This document shows, piece after piece, positions 1 through 6,599 of a stretch of DNA of 64,000 nucleotides; position 1 is the first letter of the stretch; each line of letters begins with the position of its first letter. Below the pieces are notes generated by a model, which made no database searches, was not told where the DNA came from, and saw only the letters and a list, made by a program, of their open reading frames with translations. Both the position numbers and the translations under genes were made by a program. The stretch covers positions 66,069-130,068 of the forward strand of contig CALXCF010000001.1 in the NCBI GenBank assembly GCA_944386755.1, read 5' to 3'. This stretch comes from an uncultured Clostridia bacterium. Lineage in GTDB: Bacteria; Bacillota; Clostridia; TANB77; CAG-508.

Positions 1-6
1 TAAGAT

Positions 7-96
7 GGAGATGTACCCAAGTGGTGAAGGGGACTGTTTGCTAAACAGTTAGGTCCCGAAAGGGGCGCGGAGGTTCGAACCCTCTCATCTCCGCCA
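7..96 (+). tRNA. tRNA-Ser (anticodon GCT)
   Basis: A cloverleaf is visible. The acceptor stem pairs GGAGATG (7-13) with CATCTCC (86-92), followed by discriminator G93 and an encoded CCA (94-96). The anticodon stem ACTGT/ACAGT closes the loop TTGCTAA, giving anticodon GCT at 40-42, which reads AGC/AGU. The long variable arm (GTCCC-GAAA-GGGGC) is the class II hallmark of tRNA-Ser. A defence-like gene cluster follows directly, as is common downstream of tRNA genes. Confidence 0.97.
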
Positions 97-140
97 AAGT
101 AAATAAAAATTAGAAAATTAGTTAATATACTTAAAATAAG

Positions 141-180
141 AAAAAAAGAAGTAGAGAATTAAATCTACTTTTTTTGCTTT
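141..180 (+). terminator. Rho-independent terminator after tRNA-Ser
   Basis: Hairpin AAGTAGA / TCTACTT (149-170) is preceded by an A-run and followed by a run of seven T. It probably ends the tRNA-Ser transcript. Confidence 0.75.
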
Positions 181-214
181 TTAAAGAATAGTAAGAAAAG
201 AGGAAGGAACTACT

Positions 215-430
215 ATGTATTGTGATGAAAGTATAGAAATAGATTTTGAAATACCACATTATTTACAGGAAAATATAGATAATCTTATTAAGGCGAGAAA
301 AGAAAAAAGGTTGGATGAAGATTGTGAAGCAGATGAATTAATTTCAAATATTAATAGAGCTTGGTACAGTAAAGATATAACGGAAGATCAAGCATGGATA
401 TTAAGAAAAAAATACCTATGGTGGAATTAA
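215..430 (+). CDS. Small acidic hypothetical protein upstream of a HipA-like kinase
   Basis: A 71-residue soluble protein, rich in Asp/Glu and with a Trp-rich C-terminal end (..KKYLWWN). AGGAAGG at 201-207 lies 7 nt before the ATG, so translation is well supported. It sits 57 bp upstream of the HipA/CtkA-type kinase gene on the same strand. Small genes in this position are often antitoxins or DNA-binding partners, but I see no helix-turn-helix or other recognisable domain, so that role is inference from position only. Confidence 0.55.
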   Translation: MYCDESIEIDFEIPHYLQENIDNLIKARKEKRLDEDCEADELISNINRAWYSKDITEDQAWILRKKYLWWN

Positions 431-487
431 TATAGAGATTAATAACGTTATAGTAATATTAGATTTTAAAAATGTAGGAGATATGAA

Positions 488-1387
488 ATGCAAAAATTAA
501 TTGATTTTACAAATTGTAAACAAATTATAAATAAATATGGCGGAGCAGACACCAAAAAAACAATATTATATAATAATAAATATTATTTGCTAAAATTTCC
601 AAATAGTAATCCAAAGCAAAATAAAGAAGTATCATATTCTAATAATATATTTTCAGAATATTTGGGATGTCATATATTTAATGATATAGGGATTAAAGCA
701 CAAAATACAATTTTAGGAGAGTTTAAATTAGAAAATGGTGTAGTTAAAAGTGTTTGTGCTTGTGAAGATTTTACTGGTAACGGATGGAGATTAGTAGAAT
801 TTCAGAATTTAAAAAATAGTTTTCCTGAAACTCCAAGTAGTTCTAATGGTAGAACTACGGCATTAGAAGAAATATTAGAAGTGATAGAAAAGCATACTGA
901 TATAAAAAATAACGATGAACTGGAAAAACATTTTTGGGATATGTTTATAGTAGATGCCTTAATAGGAAATTATGATAGACATAATGGAAATTGGGGTATC
1001 TTAGTAAACGATGAAACACAAGATATGAAAATGGCACCTATATATGACTGTGGCTCTTGCTTATATTCACAATTAACCGATGAACAAATGCAAGATATTT
1101 TAAAAAATGAAACAGAACTAAATAATAGAGTGTATAATAGACCAACTTCAACAATAACTGAAAATGGGAAAAAAATAAATTATTATGATTTCATATATTC
1201 TTTAAAGAACAAAGAATGTAATCATGCACTGGTAAGAATAGTTAATAAAATTGATATAAAGCAAATATTTAAAATAATAGATGAAATGCCTATTATATCT
1301 GATATTAGAAGAAATTTCTATAAAGTAATATTAGAAAGAAGATATAAAATCATATTAGAAAACTCGTATAAAAAATTAATAAAATAA
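488..1387 (+). CDS. HipA/CtkA-family serine/threonine kinase-like protein
   Basis: A 299-residue protein of the HipA C-terminal kinase fold, close in size to the short CtkA-type members that lack the HipA N-terminal domain. Seen: a catalytic-loop motif at about residues 155-171 (DALIGNYDRHNGNWGIL, with the Asp and Asn of the D-x4-N pattern) and a metal-binding DFG-like motif APIYDCGSCL at about 183-192. HipA-type kinases phosphorylate translation-related targets such as glutamyl-tRNA synthetase and act as toxins; CtkA members also act as effector kinases. The RBS TAGGAG lies just before the ATG. It is next to an AbiEii-type module, so the patch looks like a defence or toxin-antitoxin cluster. 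The target is unknown. Confidence 0.8.
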   Translation: MQKLIDFTNCKQIINKYGGADTKKTILYNNKYYLLKFPNSNPKQNKEVSYSNNIFSEYLGCHIFNDIGIKAQNTILGEFKLENGVVKSVCACEDFTGNGWRLVEFQNLKNSFPETPSSSNGRTTALEEILEVIEKHTDIKNNDELEKHFWDMFIVDALIGNYDRHNGNWGILVNDETQDMKMAPIYDCGSCLYSQLTDEQMQDILKNETELNNRVYNRPTSTITENGKKINYYDFIYSLKNKECNHALVRIVNKIDIKQIFKIIDEMPIISDIRRNFYKVILERRYKIILENSYKKLIK

Positions 1388-1399
1388 GAGGTGTGAGTA

Positions 1400-1696
1400 A
1401 TGCCAGAAGAATTAAAAAAGTATTTTTGGGATACGAAATTTGAAGAATTAGATGTAAGAAAAAATAAAAGATATATAATATCAAGATTATACTGCTATGG
1501 AGATTTAAAAGCAATAAAATGGATAAAAGAAACATATAGTAAAGAAGATATAAAAGAAGTAGCAATAAAAAGTAGAAATTTAAAGCCATTAGTAGCAAAT
1601 TATTTAAGACAACAATTTAATCTGAAAAAGGAAGAAATGGCATATTATAGGGTAATACAAGGTATAAACTATGAATATTGGAGAGTGAATAATTAA
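1400..1696 (+). CDS. Small partner (antitoxin-like) of the AbiEii-type nucleotidyltransferase
   Basis: A 98-residue protein starting with an E/K-rich helix and a KYFWDTKFEELD-type motif, followed by a segment resembling small proteins that precede AbiEii-like genes (YIISRLYCYGDLKAIKW, then SRNLKPLVANYL). Its stop overlaps the next start in the arrangement TAATG at 1694-1698, which implies translational coupling with the nucleotidyltransferase. I infer an antitoxin or regulator role from this arrangement. The family resembles a domain of unknown function often found in this position; the match is from memory, not from a search. Confidence 0.6.
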   Translation: MPEELKKYFWDTKFEELDVRKNKRYIISRLYCYGDLKAIKWIKETYSKEDIKEVAIKSRNLKPLVANYLRQQFNLKKEEMAYYRVIQGINYEYWRVNN

Positions 1697-2340
1697 TGTA
1701 TTGGAATATATTTGACAAAGATAGGTATGAGTTATTAAAAAAAATATCGGAAGTAGTGAGTATAGATGATTATTACATGATAGGTGGGACGGGATTATCT
1801 TTGCAATTAGGCTTAAGAGAGTCCTATGATTTTGATTTTTGTGTGAAAAGTCAATTTAATAATGAAATATTGTTAAATGAATTAAGAAATATTGGAAATG
1901 TAGAAGTTATGCAAAATCAAAAAGGTACATGTGATGTGCTTCTAAATGGTGTACAAGTTAGTTTTTTTTATTATCCTAATAAAGTAATAAAAGATTTTGT
2001 AAAAACAGAAGAGATGCCCAAGTTAAAAATAGCAAGTGTTTTAGATATAGCTGTAATGAAAATGGTTGCAATAGGAGGAAGAGGCGCAAAAAAAGATTTT
2101 TTTGATTTATATAATATAATACAAAAATGTAATATTACTATTGATGAATTAGTAAATGGACTAATGCAAAAATGTGGAGATAATATAAACTATGTAAATA
2201 TAATTATGGGATTAAGCTATTTTGAAGATGCTGATGATGAGATATTGCCTAAGACTTTTATCCCATATAACTGGGATGATATAAAGAAGTTTTTTATTGA
2301 ATTTCAGAAAGAAATTGAAAATAAGCTAGAAAATTACTGA
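1696..2340 (+). CDS. AbiEii/MenT-type nucleotidyltransferase (toxin-like)
   Basis: A 214-residue protein with the minimal nucleotidyltransferase signature at about residues 31-49: GGTGLSLQLG, then an Arg and the DFDF acid pair that binds metal. A basic motif AVMKMVAIGGRGAKKDFFDL (about 116-135) matches the K-x3-R-x3-KD pattern of AbiEii. AbiEii enzymes are toxins of phage-abortive modules, and the related mycobacterial MenT enzymes add nucleotides to tRNA 3' ends, some preferring tRNA-Ser. The start overlaps the stop of the preceding gene. The presence of tRNA-Ser about 1.6 kb upstream may be coincidence. Confidence 0.85.
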   Translation: MYWNIFDKDRYELLKKISEVVSIDDYYMIGGTGLSLQLGLRESYDFDFCVKSQFNNEILLNELRNIGNVEVMQNQKGTCDVLLNGVQVSFFYYPNKVIKDFVKTEEMPKLKIASVLDIAVMKMVAIGGRGAKKDFFDLYNIIQKCNITIDELVNGLMQKCGDNINYVNIIMGLSYFEDADDEILPKTFIPYNWDDIKKFFIEFQKEIENKLENY

Positions 2341-2449
2341 GTATAGAAAAATAAATCTACATAATTTGAAAAATATGTTAATAAGTAGTATAATTAAAGT
2401 ATAATAATTTGAAAGGAGCCCACTAGATATAGAGGGTAAGGTAAAAGTT

Positions 2450-2638
2450 ATGTTTGTAGCAATAGGATTTATCTTTAATTTATTGATTGGACTTTCTGGA
2501 GCATTAGCATTGTTTGTTAGTATTTACCTGATTATATTCCAGAAGAACAAACGGAATGATGATTGGAAAGTCATAATTCCGTGCCTAATATGGGGAGTTA
2601 TCATATGTTTGAATATTATAAACTCAATCTTTGACTAA
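2450..2638 (+). CDS. Small two-pass membrane protein with an in-frame CGG codon
   Basis: A 62-residue protein with two predicted membrane segments (about residues 4-30 and 41-58) joined by a short basic loop KNKRNDDWK. The upstream region carries GGAG and AGAGGG motifs and looks less AT-rich than its surroundings, which hints at transfer from elsewhere. Codon 35 is CGG (2552-2554), a codon otherwise almost unused in this window. If CGGA were read with a +1 shift here, the product would instead end after about eight different residues. A strong hairpin terminator follows the stop. Function unknown. Confidence 0.5.
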   Translation: MFVAIGFIFNLLIGLSGALALFVSIYLIIFQKNKRNDDWKVIIPCLIWGVIICLNIINSIFD

Positions 2639-2650
2639 CTCCAAAGATTA

Positions 2651-2682
2651 CACTGATAGTTCTTATCAGTGTTTTCTTTTTA
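2651..2682 (+). terminator. Rho-independent terminator
   Basis: Perfect 8-bp stem CACTGATA / TATCAGTG with a 5-nt loop (2651-2671), followed by TTTTCTTTTT. It ends the small membrane-protein transcript and separates it from the T4SS operon. Confidence 0.85.
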
Positions 2683-2783
2683 GTTTAATATATTTTAAAT
2701 CAATAATGTTTTTTGATAAAAAGAAAATTAATGTGACAAAATGTTACATTTTGATTTCATTTGTATTAAAAATTAAATACAAG

Positions 2784-2812
2784 TTGAAAAAAGGGGAAAA
2801 ATAGGTTATAAT
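2784..2812 (+). promoter_or_regulatory. Promoter of the first T4SS operon
   Basis: TTGAAA (2784-2789), 17-bp spacer, TATAAT (2807-2812), a near-consensus housekeeping promoter about 45 bp before the first T4SS gene. An imperfect inverted repeat TGTGAC-AAAAT-GTTACA lies about 35 bp upstream and could be an operator. Confidence 0.75.
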
Positions 2813-2857
2813 TAAGTAAATGTTAGAATATATTAAAGCGGTAGAGAGGTGATAAAT

Positions 2858-3853
2858 GTGAAAAAAGTTTTATATATTATTTTTTTATTCATAATTTTTG
2901 TAATAGGGCTAACTATAAACTCACTTGCTTTTGAAGAAGGTGACGAAGTACAGGCTACATCAGATGTACATATATACTCTCCGATATATAGTGGGGGCGC
3001 AGTATCGATGATTGTGGATTATAGTGAGTCGGATGATGATCTTTTTGAAAAAGGAACAATTTTGATATATCAAGGAGTCGAGAATAAAGCAAGAAATCTT
3101 TGCAAGGTAAGTCCACTATCAAATAAGGAACATACATATATTGTAAAGGAAAGCAGTTTGAAAAAATATGATAAAGAAACTGATTCTAAAAATCAAGCGG
3201 CATTGGAAATTTTAGAAAAATATCAAGAGAAAATATCTAATGGAGAAACTTTTGCAGATATGACAGATGAAGAAATAGCAACAGGTTATACAGAGTGTAC
3301 GGAGGCTTTAAAATATTTAAAAAAGGAATCAGATAAAACTCTAATGGGAGGGATGATTACATCTTTTAAATTAGAGGCAGAGAAAAGGGAATTACTTGAC
3401 GAAAATGGTAATATTAAGGATAATATTGAAAACAATGCAACAGATTTTGATGAAGAAGCTGATAGAATTGATGAGGAAAATAGAGAAAATGGATTATCTA
3501 CAGGAGAAGCTATATATAAAAATCCGAAAAATACAACTGGAGGAGGAGCAGGAGATAGCTTGGATGATATGATAAGTGATGCAGATAGATTTTTAATTAT
3601 TGGTGATAATAAATATGCTAGTACTGAAAAACTACAAGATTTTTCTAATACAATGTATAATATATTATTATCAGTAGGTGTTGCAGTAGCAGTAATTGTA
3701 GGTGCAATAATAGGGGTAAAATTAATGGCATCAAATATAGATACAAAAGCAGAAGCAAAAAAATTATTAATTCCATATGTAGTAGGTTGTGTAGTAGTAT
3801 TTGGAGGATTTGGAATATGGAAAATAGTGGTAAGTATTTTACAAGGAATGTAG
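2858..3853 (+). CDS. Secreted SH3-like protein fused to a VirB2/TrbC-type pilin domain
   Basis: About 331 residues. I chose GTG at 2858 because AGAGAGGTG (2842-2850) lies at ideal distance; an in-frame GTG at 2849 overlaps that site. An N-terminal signal peptide (KKVLYIIFLFIIF.. to SLAF) is followed by an SH3-like beta segment (about 25-105), then an acidic helical linker rich in Asp/Glu. The C-terminus (about 265-330) has two membrane helices separated by a short basic loop (KAEAKKL), the layout of VirB2/TrbC pilins. It is the first gene of the T4SS operon and could be a minor pilin or a surface-exposed cap. The fusion is unusual for a family normally near 100 residues. Confidence 0.7.
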   Translation: MKKVLYIIFLFIIFVIGLTINSLAFEEGDEVQATSDVHIYSPIYSGGAVSMIVDYSESDDDLFEKGTILIYQGVENKARNLCKVSPLSNKEHTYIVKESSLKKYDKETDSKNQAALEILEKYQEKISNGETFADMTDEEIATGYTECTEALKYLKKESDKTLMGGMITSFKLEAEKRELLDENGNIKDNIENNATDFDEEADRIDEENRENGLSTGEAIYKNPKNTTGGGAGDSLDDMISDADRFLIIGDNKYASTEKLQDFSNTMYNILLSVGVAVAVIVGAIIGVKLMASNIDTKAEAKKLLIPYVVGCVVVFGGFGIWKIVVSILQGM

Positions 3854-3862
3854 GTGATTAGT

Positions 3863-4228
3863 GTGAAAGAAATGAAGAAGTCGATATTAATTTTACTTAT
3901 CTTAATGTGTTTTTTTATAATTTTTGTTCCTAGATACAGTTATGCAATAGATACAGGTTTGGGAGATTTAAATGCATACGGAGGAGGAGATACTGATTCA
4001 GTAGAATTACAGGAAAGAGCAGAGACAATATTAGGAGTAATTCAAATAATTGGAGTAGTTGTATCTGTAGTAATGCTTATCGTAATAGGAATCAAATATA
4101 TGTTAGGAAGTGTAGAGGAAAAAGCAGAATATAAACAAACTTTAAAACCATATTTAATAGGAGCTTTTTTAGTATTTTCAGGAACTACAGTCCCACAACT
4201 TATATATCAAATTGCAAAAAATATATAA
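3863..4228 (+). CDS. VirB2/TrbC-family pilin-like protein
   Basis: About 121 residues, starting at GTG 3863 behind AGGTGA at 3852-3857. A signal peptide (ILILLILMCFFIIFV, ending near SYA) precedes a short Gly/Asp-rich segment and two membrane helices flanking the polar loop GSVEEKAEYKQTLKPY. That loop is nearly the same in the next pilin (GSAEEKAEYKKTMMPY), so the two are paralogues. VirB2 subunits form the extracellular pilus or channel of type IV secretion systems. It is read in the same operon, directly after the SH3-pilin fusion. Confidence 0.8.
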   Translation: MKEMKKSILILLILMCFFIIFVPRYSYAIDTGLGDLNAYGGGDTDSVELQERAETILGVIQIIGVVVSVVMLIVIGIKYMLGSVEEKAEYKQTLKPYLIGAFLVFSGTTVPQLIYQIAKNI

Positions 4229-4253
4229 AAAATTATTGAATATACTTGAATAG

Positions 4254-4282
4254 TTGCAAAAAATAAAATAAAATGTTATAAT
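4254..4282 (+). promoter_or_regulatory. Promoter dedicated to the main pilin gene
   Basis: TTGCAA (4254-4259), 17-bp spacer, TATAAT (4277-4282), followed by a leader of about 75 nt and a strong AAAGGAGG site. Together with the terminator at 4747-4783 it makes the pilin gene a separate transcription unit. Confidence 0.75.
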
Positions 4283-4363
4283 ATAAAAGATGGTATAGTT
4301 TTTAATGTTCTCAAGTAAAATGAGATTTTAAATATAAATTATATAATAAAAGGAGGAAAAAAG

Positions 4364-4726
4364 ATGAACAAAAAAGTATTAAAATTTGTTACAGCATTAA
4401 TAATGATAATGATGATAGTATCTATATCAGTAAGTTCTTTAGCATTAACTCCAGGTGAAATAGAAGGGAATACTTCTGCTCAAGGAACAAATGAAATAAC
4501 TAATGTTGGAAATAGTATAGTTGGTATTTTACAAGTCGTTGGTATAGTATTATCAGTTATTGTATTAATAGTATTAGGTATTAAATACATGATGGGTAGT
4601 GCAGAAGAAAAAGCAGAGTACAAAAAGACAATGATGCCATACATAGTTGGTGCAGCATTAATATTTGCAGCTTCAGCATTTGCACAAGTTATATACCAAT
4701 TCTTTACAGGTGTAACAGCTGGATAA
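4364..4726 (+). CDS. VirB2/TrbC-family pilin, probable major subunit
   Basis: A 120-residue protein with a signal peptide (cleavage likely after SSLA), a short Thr/Asn-rich segment and two membrane helices around the loop GSAEEKAEYKKTMMPY. This is the classic VirB2 layout. The ATG is preceded by AAAGGAGG with good spacing. Its own near-consensus promoter and a 14-bp terminator stem suggest much higher expression than the flanking T4SS genes, as expected for the major pilus or channel subunit. It acts at the cell membrane with the VirB4 and VirD4 ATPases encoded in this window. Confidence 0.85.
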   Translation: MNKKVLKFVTALIMIMMIVSISVSSLALTPGEIEGNTSAQGTNEITNVGNSIVGILQVVGIVLSVIVLIVLGIKYMMGSAEEKAEYKKTMMPYIVGAALIFAASAFAQVIYQFFTGVTAG

Positions 4727-4746
4727 TAAATACATGTAAAATATAT

Positions 4747-4783
4747 AAAATAGAAGAATCTTTAGGGATTCTTCTATTTTTTA
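4747..4783 (+). terminator. Strong terminator after the pilin gene
   Basis: 14-bp stem AAAATAGAAGAATC (4747-4760) / GATTCTTCTATTTT (4767-4780) with loop TTTAGG and a T-rich tail. It isolates the pilin transcript from the downstream T4SS genes. Confidence 0.9.
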
Positions 4784-4913
4784 CTTTTTAAAATATTTGA
4801 AATCAAGTATCAATGGTTTTGAGGTTTTTAAGTGTTTTATTAAAGATATTTATTACACCTATATTACAATTATATTAAAAATATATTATTTTTATCTTTT
4901 TTTACTAAAAATG

Positions 4914-4942
4914 TTACAATTTCCGAGTTTTTTTGGTATAAT
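4914..4942 (+). promoter_or_regulatory. Promoter of the VirB3-VirB8 gene block
   Basis: TTACAA (4914-4919), 17-bp spacer, TATAAT (4937-4942), about 50 bp before the TTG start of the VirB3/PrgI-like gene. Confidence 0.7.
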
Positions 4943-4990
4943 TATATATAAGTATGATTAGATTTGTTTTTGCAAAGGAGGAAGAATACT

Positions 4991-5362
4991 TTGGGTACAT
5001 ATAATTTACCAAGAAATGTAAAAGGAGAAGGAAGGATATTATTTATATTTTCTGCTAAGGCATTAATATATACTGCAATAGGAGGTGCTTGCGGATTACC
5101 GCTATATTTAATCTTTAGTATGTTGTCTATGAATGTGGTTGGTATAATTTGTATAGCACTATTAGGGTTAGTAGGATTTATTATAGGAACATTTAAAGTG
5201 CCAGAATCAGCAAATTTTAAGATAACACAAAAAACTGGAGGAGAAAATATAGATGATGTTATTAGAAGAGGAATAAAATTTAAAATGCAAAAAAATAAAA
5301 TATATGTATATGAAAGTGATATAGATAAAGAAAGTGAAAAGGAGGAAACAAAAGATGAGTAA
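4991..5362 (+). CDS. VirB3/PrgI-like T4SS membrane protein
   Basis: About 123 residues from a TTG start at 4991, chosen because AAAGGAGG (4974-4981) lies 9 nt upstream. The N-terminus TYNLPRNVKGEGRILFIF is followed by two adjacent membrane helices (about 20-65) and a basic cytoplasmic tail containing DDVIRRGIKFKMQKNKIYVY. This is the layout of PrgI-type proteins, the Gram-positive counterpart of VirB3 that works with the VirB4 ATPase. It overlaps the next gene by 8 bp, so the block is translationally coupled. Confidence 0.75.
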   Translation: MGTYNLPRNVKGEGRILFIFSAKALIYTAIGGACGLPLYLIFSMLSMNVVGIICIALLGLVGFIIGTFKVPESANFKITQKTGGENIDDVIRRGIKFKMQKNKIYVYESDIDKESEKEETKDE

Positions 5363-6599
5363 TATGGATTCAAATGCAATTTCAAATGTTTTAATAATAG
5401 TTTTAAGTGTAATGTTTTTTGTATTGATTGTATTAATAGCTGTATTCATAGGATTAAGAGCTAGAGAAAAGGCAATGAATAATCCTAAAAAAGAAAAAAG
5501 TTTAACGAAAGATAACGAAAACAAAAGATCAAAAACAATTGAAAAAAATGTTAATAATTCTTATTCAAAACAATCGATAATGGATTTTATGGATTTTGAT
5601 AAAGTAGAAGACAATATGATTGTTCAAAAAAATGGAAGACGTTATTTAATGGTTGTTGAATGTCAAGGAATTAATTATGATTTAATGTCAAACATAGAAA
5701 AGGTTTCTGTAGAGGAAGGATTTCAACAATTTTTAAATACACTAAGACATCCAATACAAATATATATCCAAACTAGAACGATTAATCTAGAGAGTAGTAT
5801 TTCGAATTATAAAGCTAGAGTGAAAGAAATCGAAGACAAATATAGAAGAATGATGTTTGAATATAACAATATTAAAGATTCAGATACATATTCACAAGAA
5901 GATTTAGATAAATATTTATTTGAACTGACAAAACAAAGAAATATGCTAGAATATGGTCGTGATATTGTAGAAAATACAGAAAAAATGAGCTTAAATAAAA
6001 GTGTACTTAACAAAAAGTATTATATTATCATTTCATATTATTCAGAAGAAAATCCGGAACATAGATACGATGTTGAAGAAATAAGAAATATGGCATTTTC
6101 TGAATTATATACTAAAGCACAATCTATGATTAGGACATTATCTGCGTGTTCTATTAGTGGAAAGATTTTATCTTCAAAAGAATTAATTGAGTTATTATAT
6201 GTTGCATATAACAGAGATGAATCAGAAACATTTGGAATAGATAAAGCAATGCAAGCTGGTTATGATGATTTATATTCAACAGCACCAGATGTATTTGAAA
6301 AGAAAGTAAAGGCTTTAGATCAAGTTGTACATGATAGAGCAGTTGATTTAGCAAATCAAACAGTTGATAAGGTTAAATCTAAAAACCAACAAAAAGCTGA
6401 AGAAACGGAAGAAAATATGGAAGAATTAGTTAGAAAAATGGCTGAAATAATTATTGGTGATAATAGAAATTATGTTGGAGTAGATGTTGCATCTGAGGCT
6501 ATAAAAGAATTAGAAAAAGCAAAAGAGAAAGGAGAAGAGAGTGATGAGAAAGTCAAAAAAACAACTAGAGGAAGAAAGAAGACAACAGCAAATAGCTAG
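5355..6599 (+). CDS. Membrane-anchored VirB4-associated protein (TraC/VirB4 N-domain-like)
   Basis: About 414 residues from ATG 5355, with AAAAGGAGG just upstream. One N-terminal membrane helix (about 9-33) is followed by a basic linker and a cytoplasmic domain whose pattern resembles the N-terminal domain of VirB4/TraC ATPases: DKVEDNMIVQKNGRRYLMVV, then IQIYIQTRTINLE, then a long helical region. The C-terminal third is Lys/Glu-rich coiled coil. No Walker motif is present. The next gene encodes the VirB4 ATPase and overlaps this one by about 55 bp in another frame. I infer that it docks VirB4 to the membrane. The family assignment is by pattern only. Confidence 0.6.
   Translation: MSNMDSNAISNVLIIVLSVMFFVLIVLIAVFIGLRAREKAMNNPKKEKSLTKDNENKRSKTIEKNVNNSYSKQSIMDFMDFDKVEDNMIVQKNGRRYLMVVECQGINYDLMSNIEKVSVEEGFQQFLNTLRHPIQIYIQTRTINLESSISNYKARVKEIEDKYRRMMFEYNNIKDSDTYSQEDLDKYLFELTKQRNMLEYGRDIVENTEKMSLNKSVLNKKYYIIISYYSEENPEHRYDVEEIRNMAFSELYTKAQSMIRTLSACSISGKILSSKELIELLYVAYNRDESETFGIDKAMQAGYDDLYSTAPDVFEKKVKALDQVVHDRAVDLANQTVDKVKSKNQQKAEETEENMEELVRKMAEIIIGDNRNYVGVDVASEAIKELEKAKEKGEESDEKVKKTTRGRKKTTANS

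Noticed and set aside
5355..6599. Overlap of the VirB4-partner and virB4 reading frames as a possible frameshift fusion
   Set aside because: Each gene has its own SD and start, each chain is complete, and the overlap joins different frames without a conserved domain being split.
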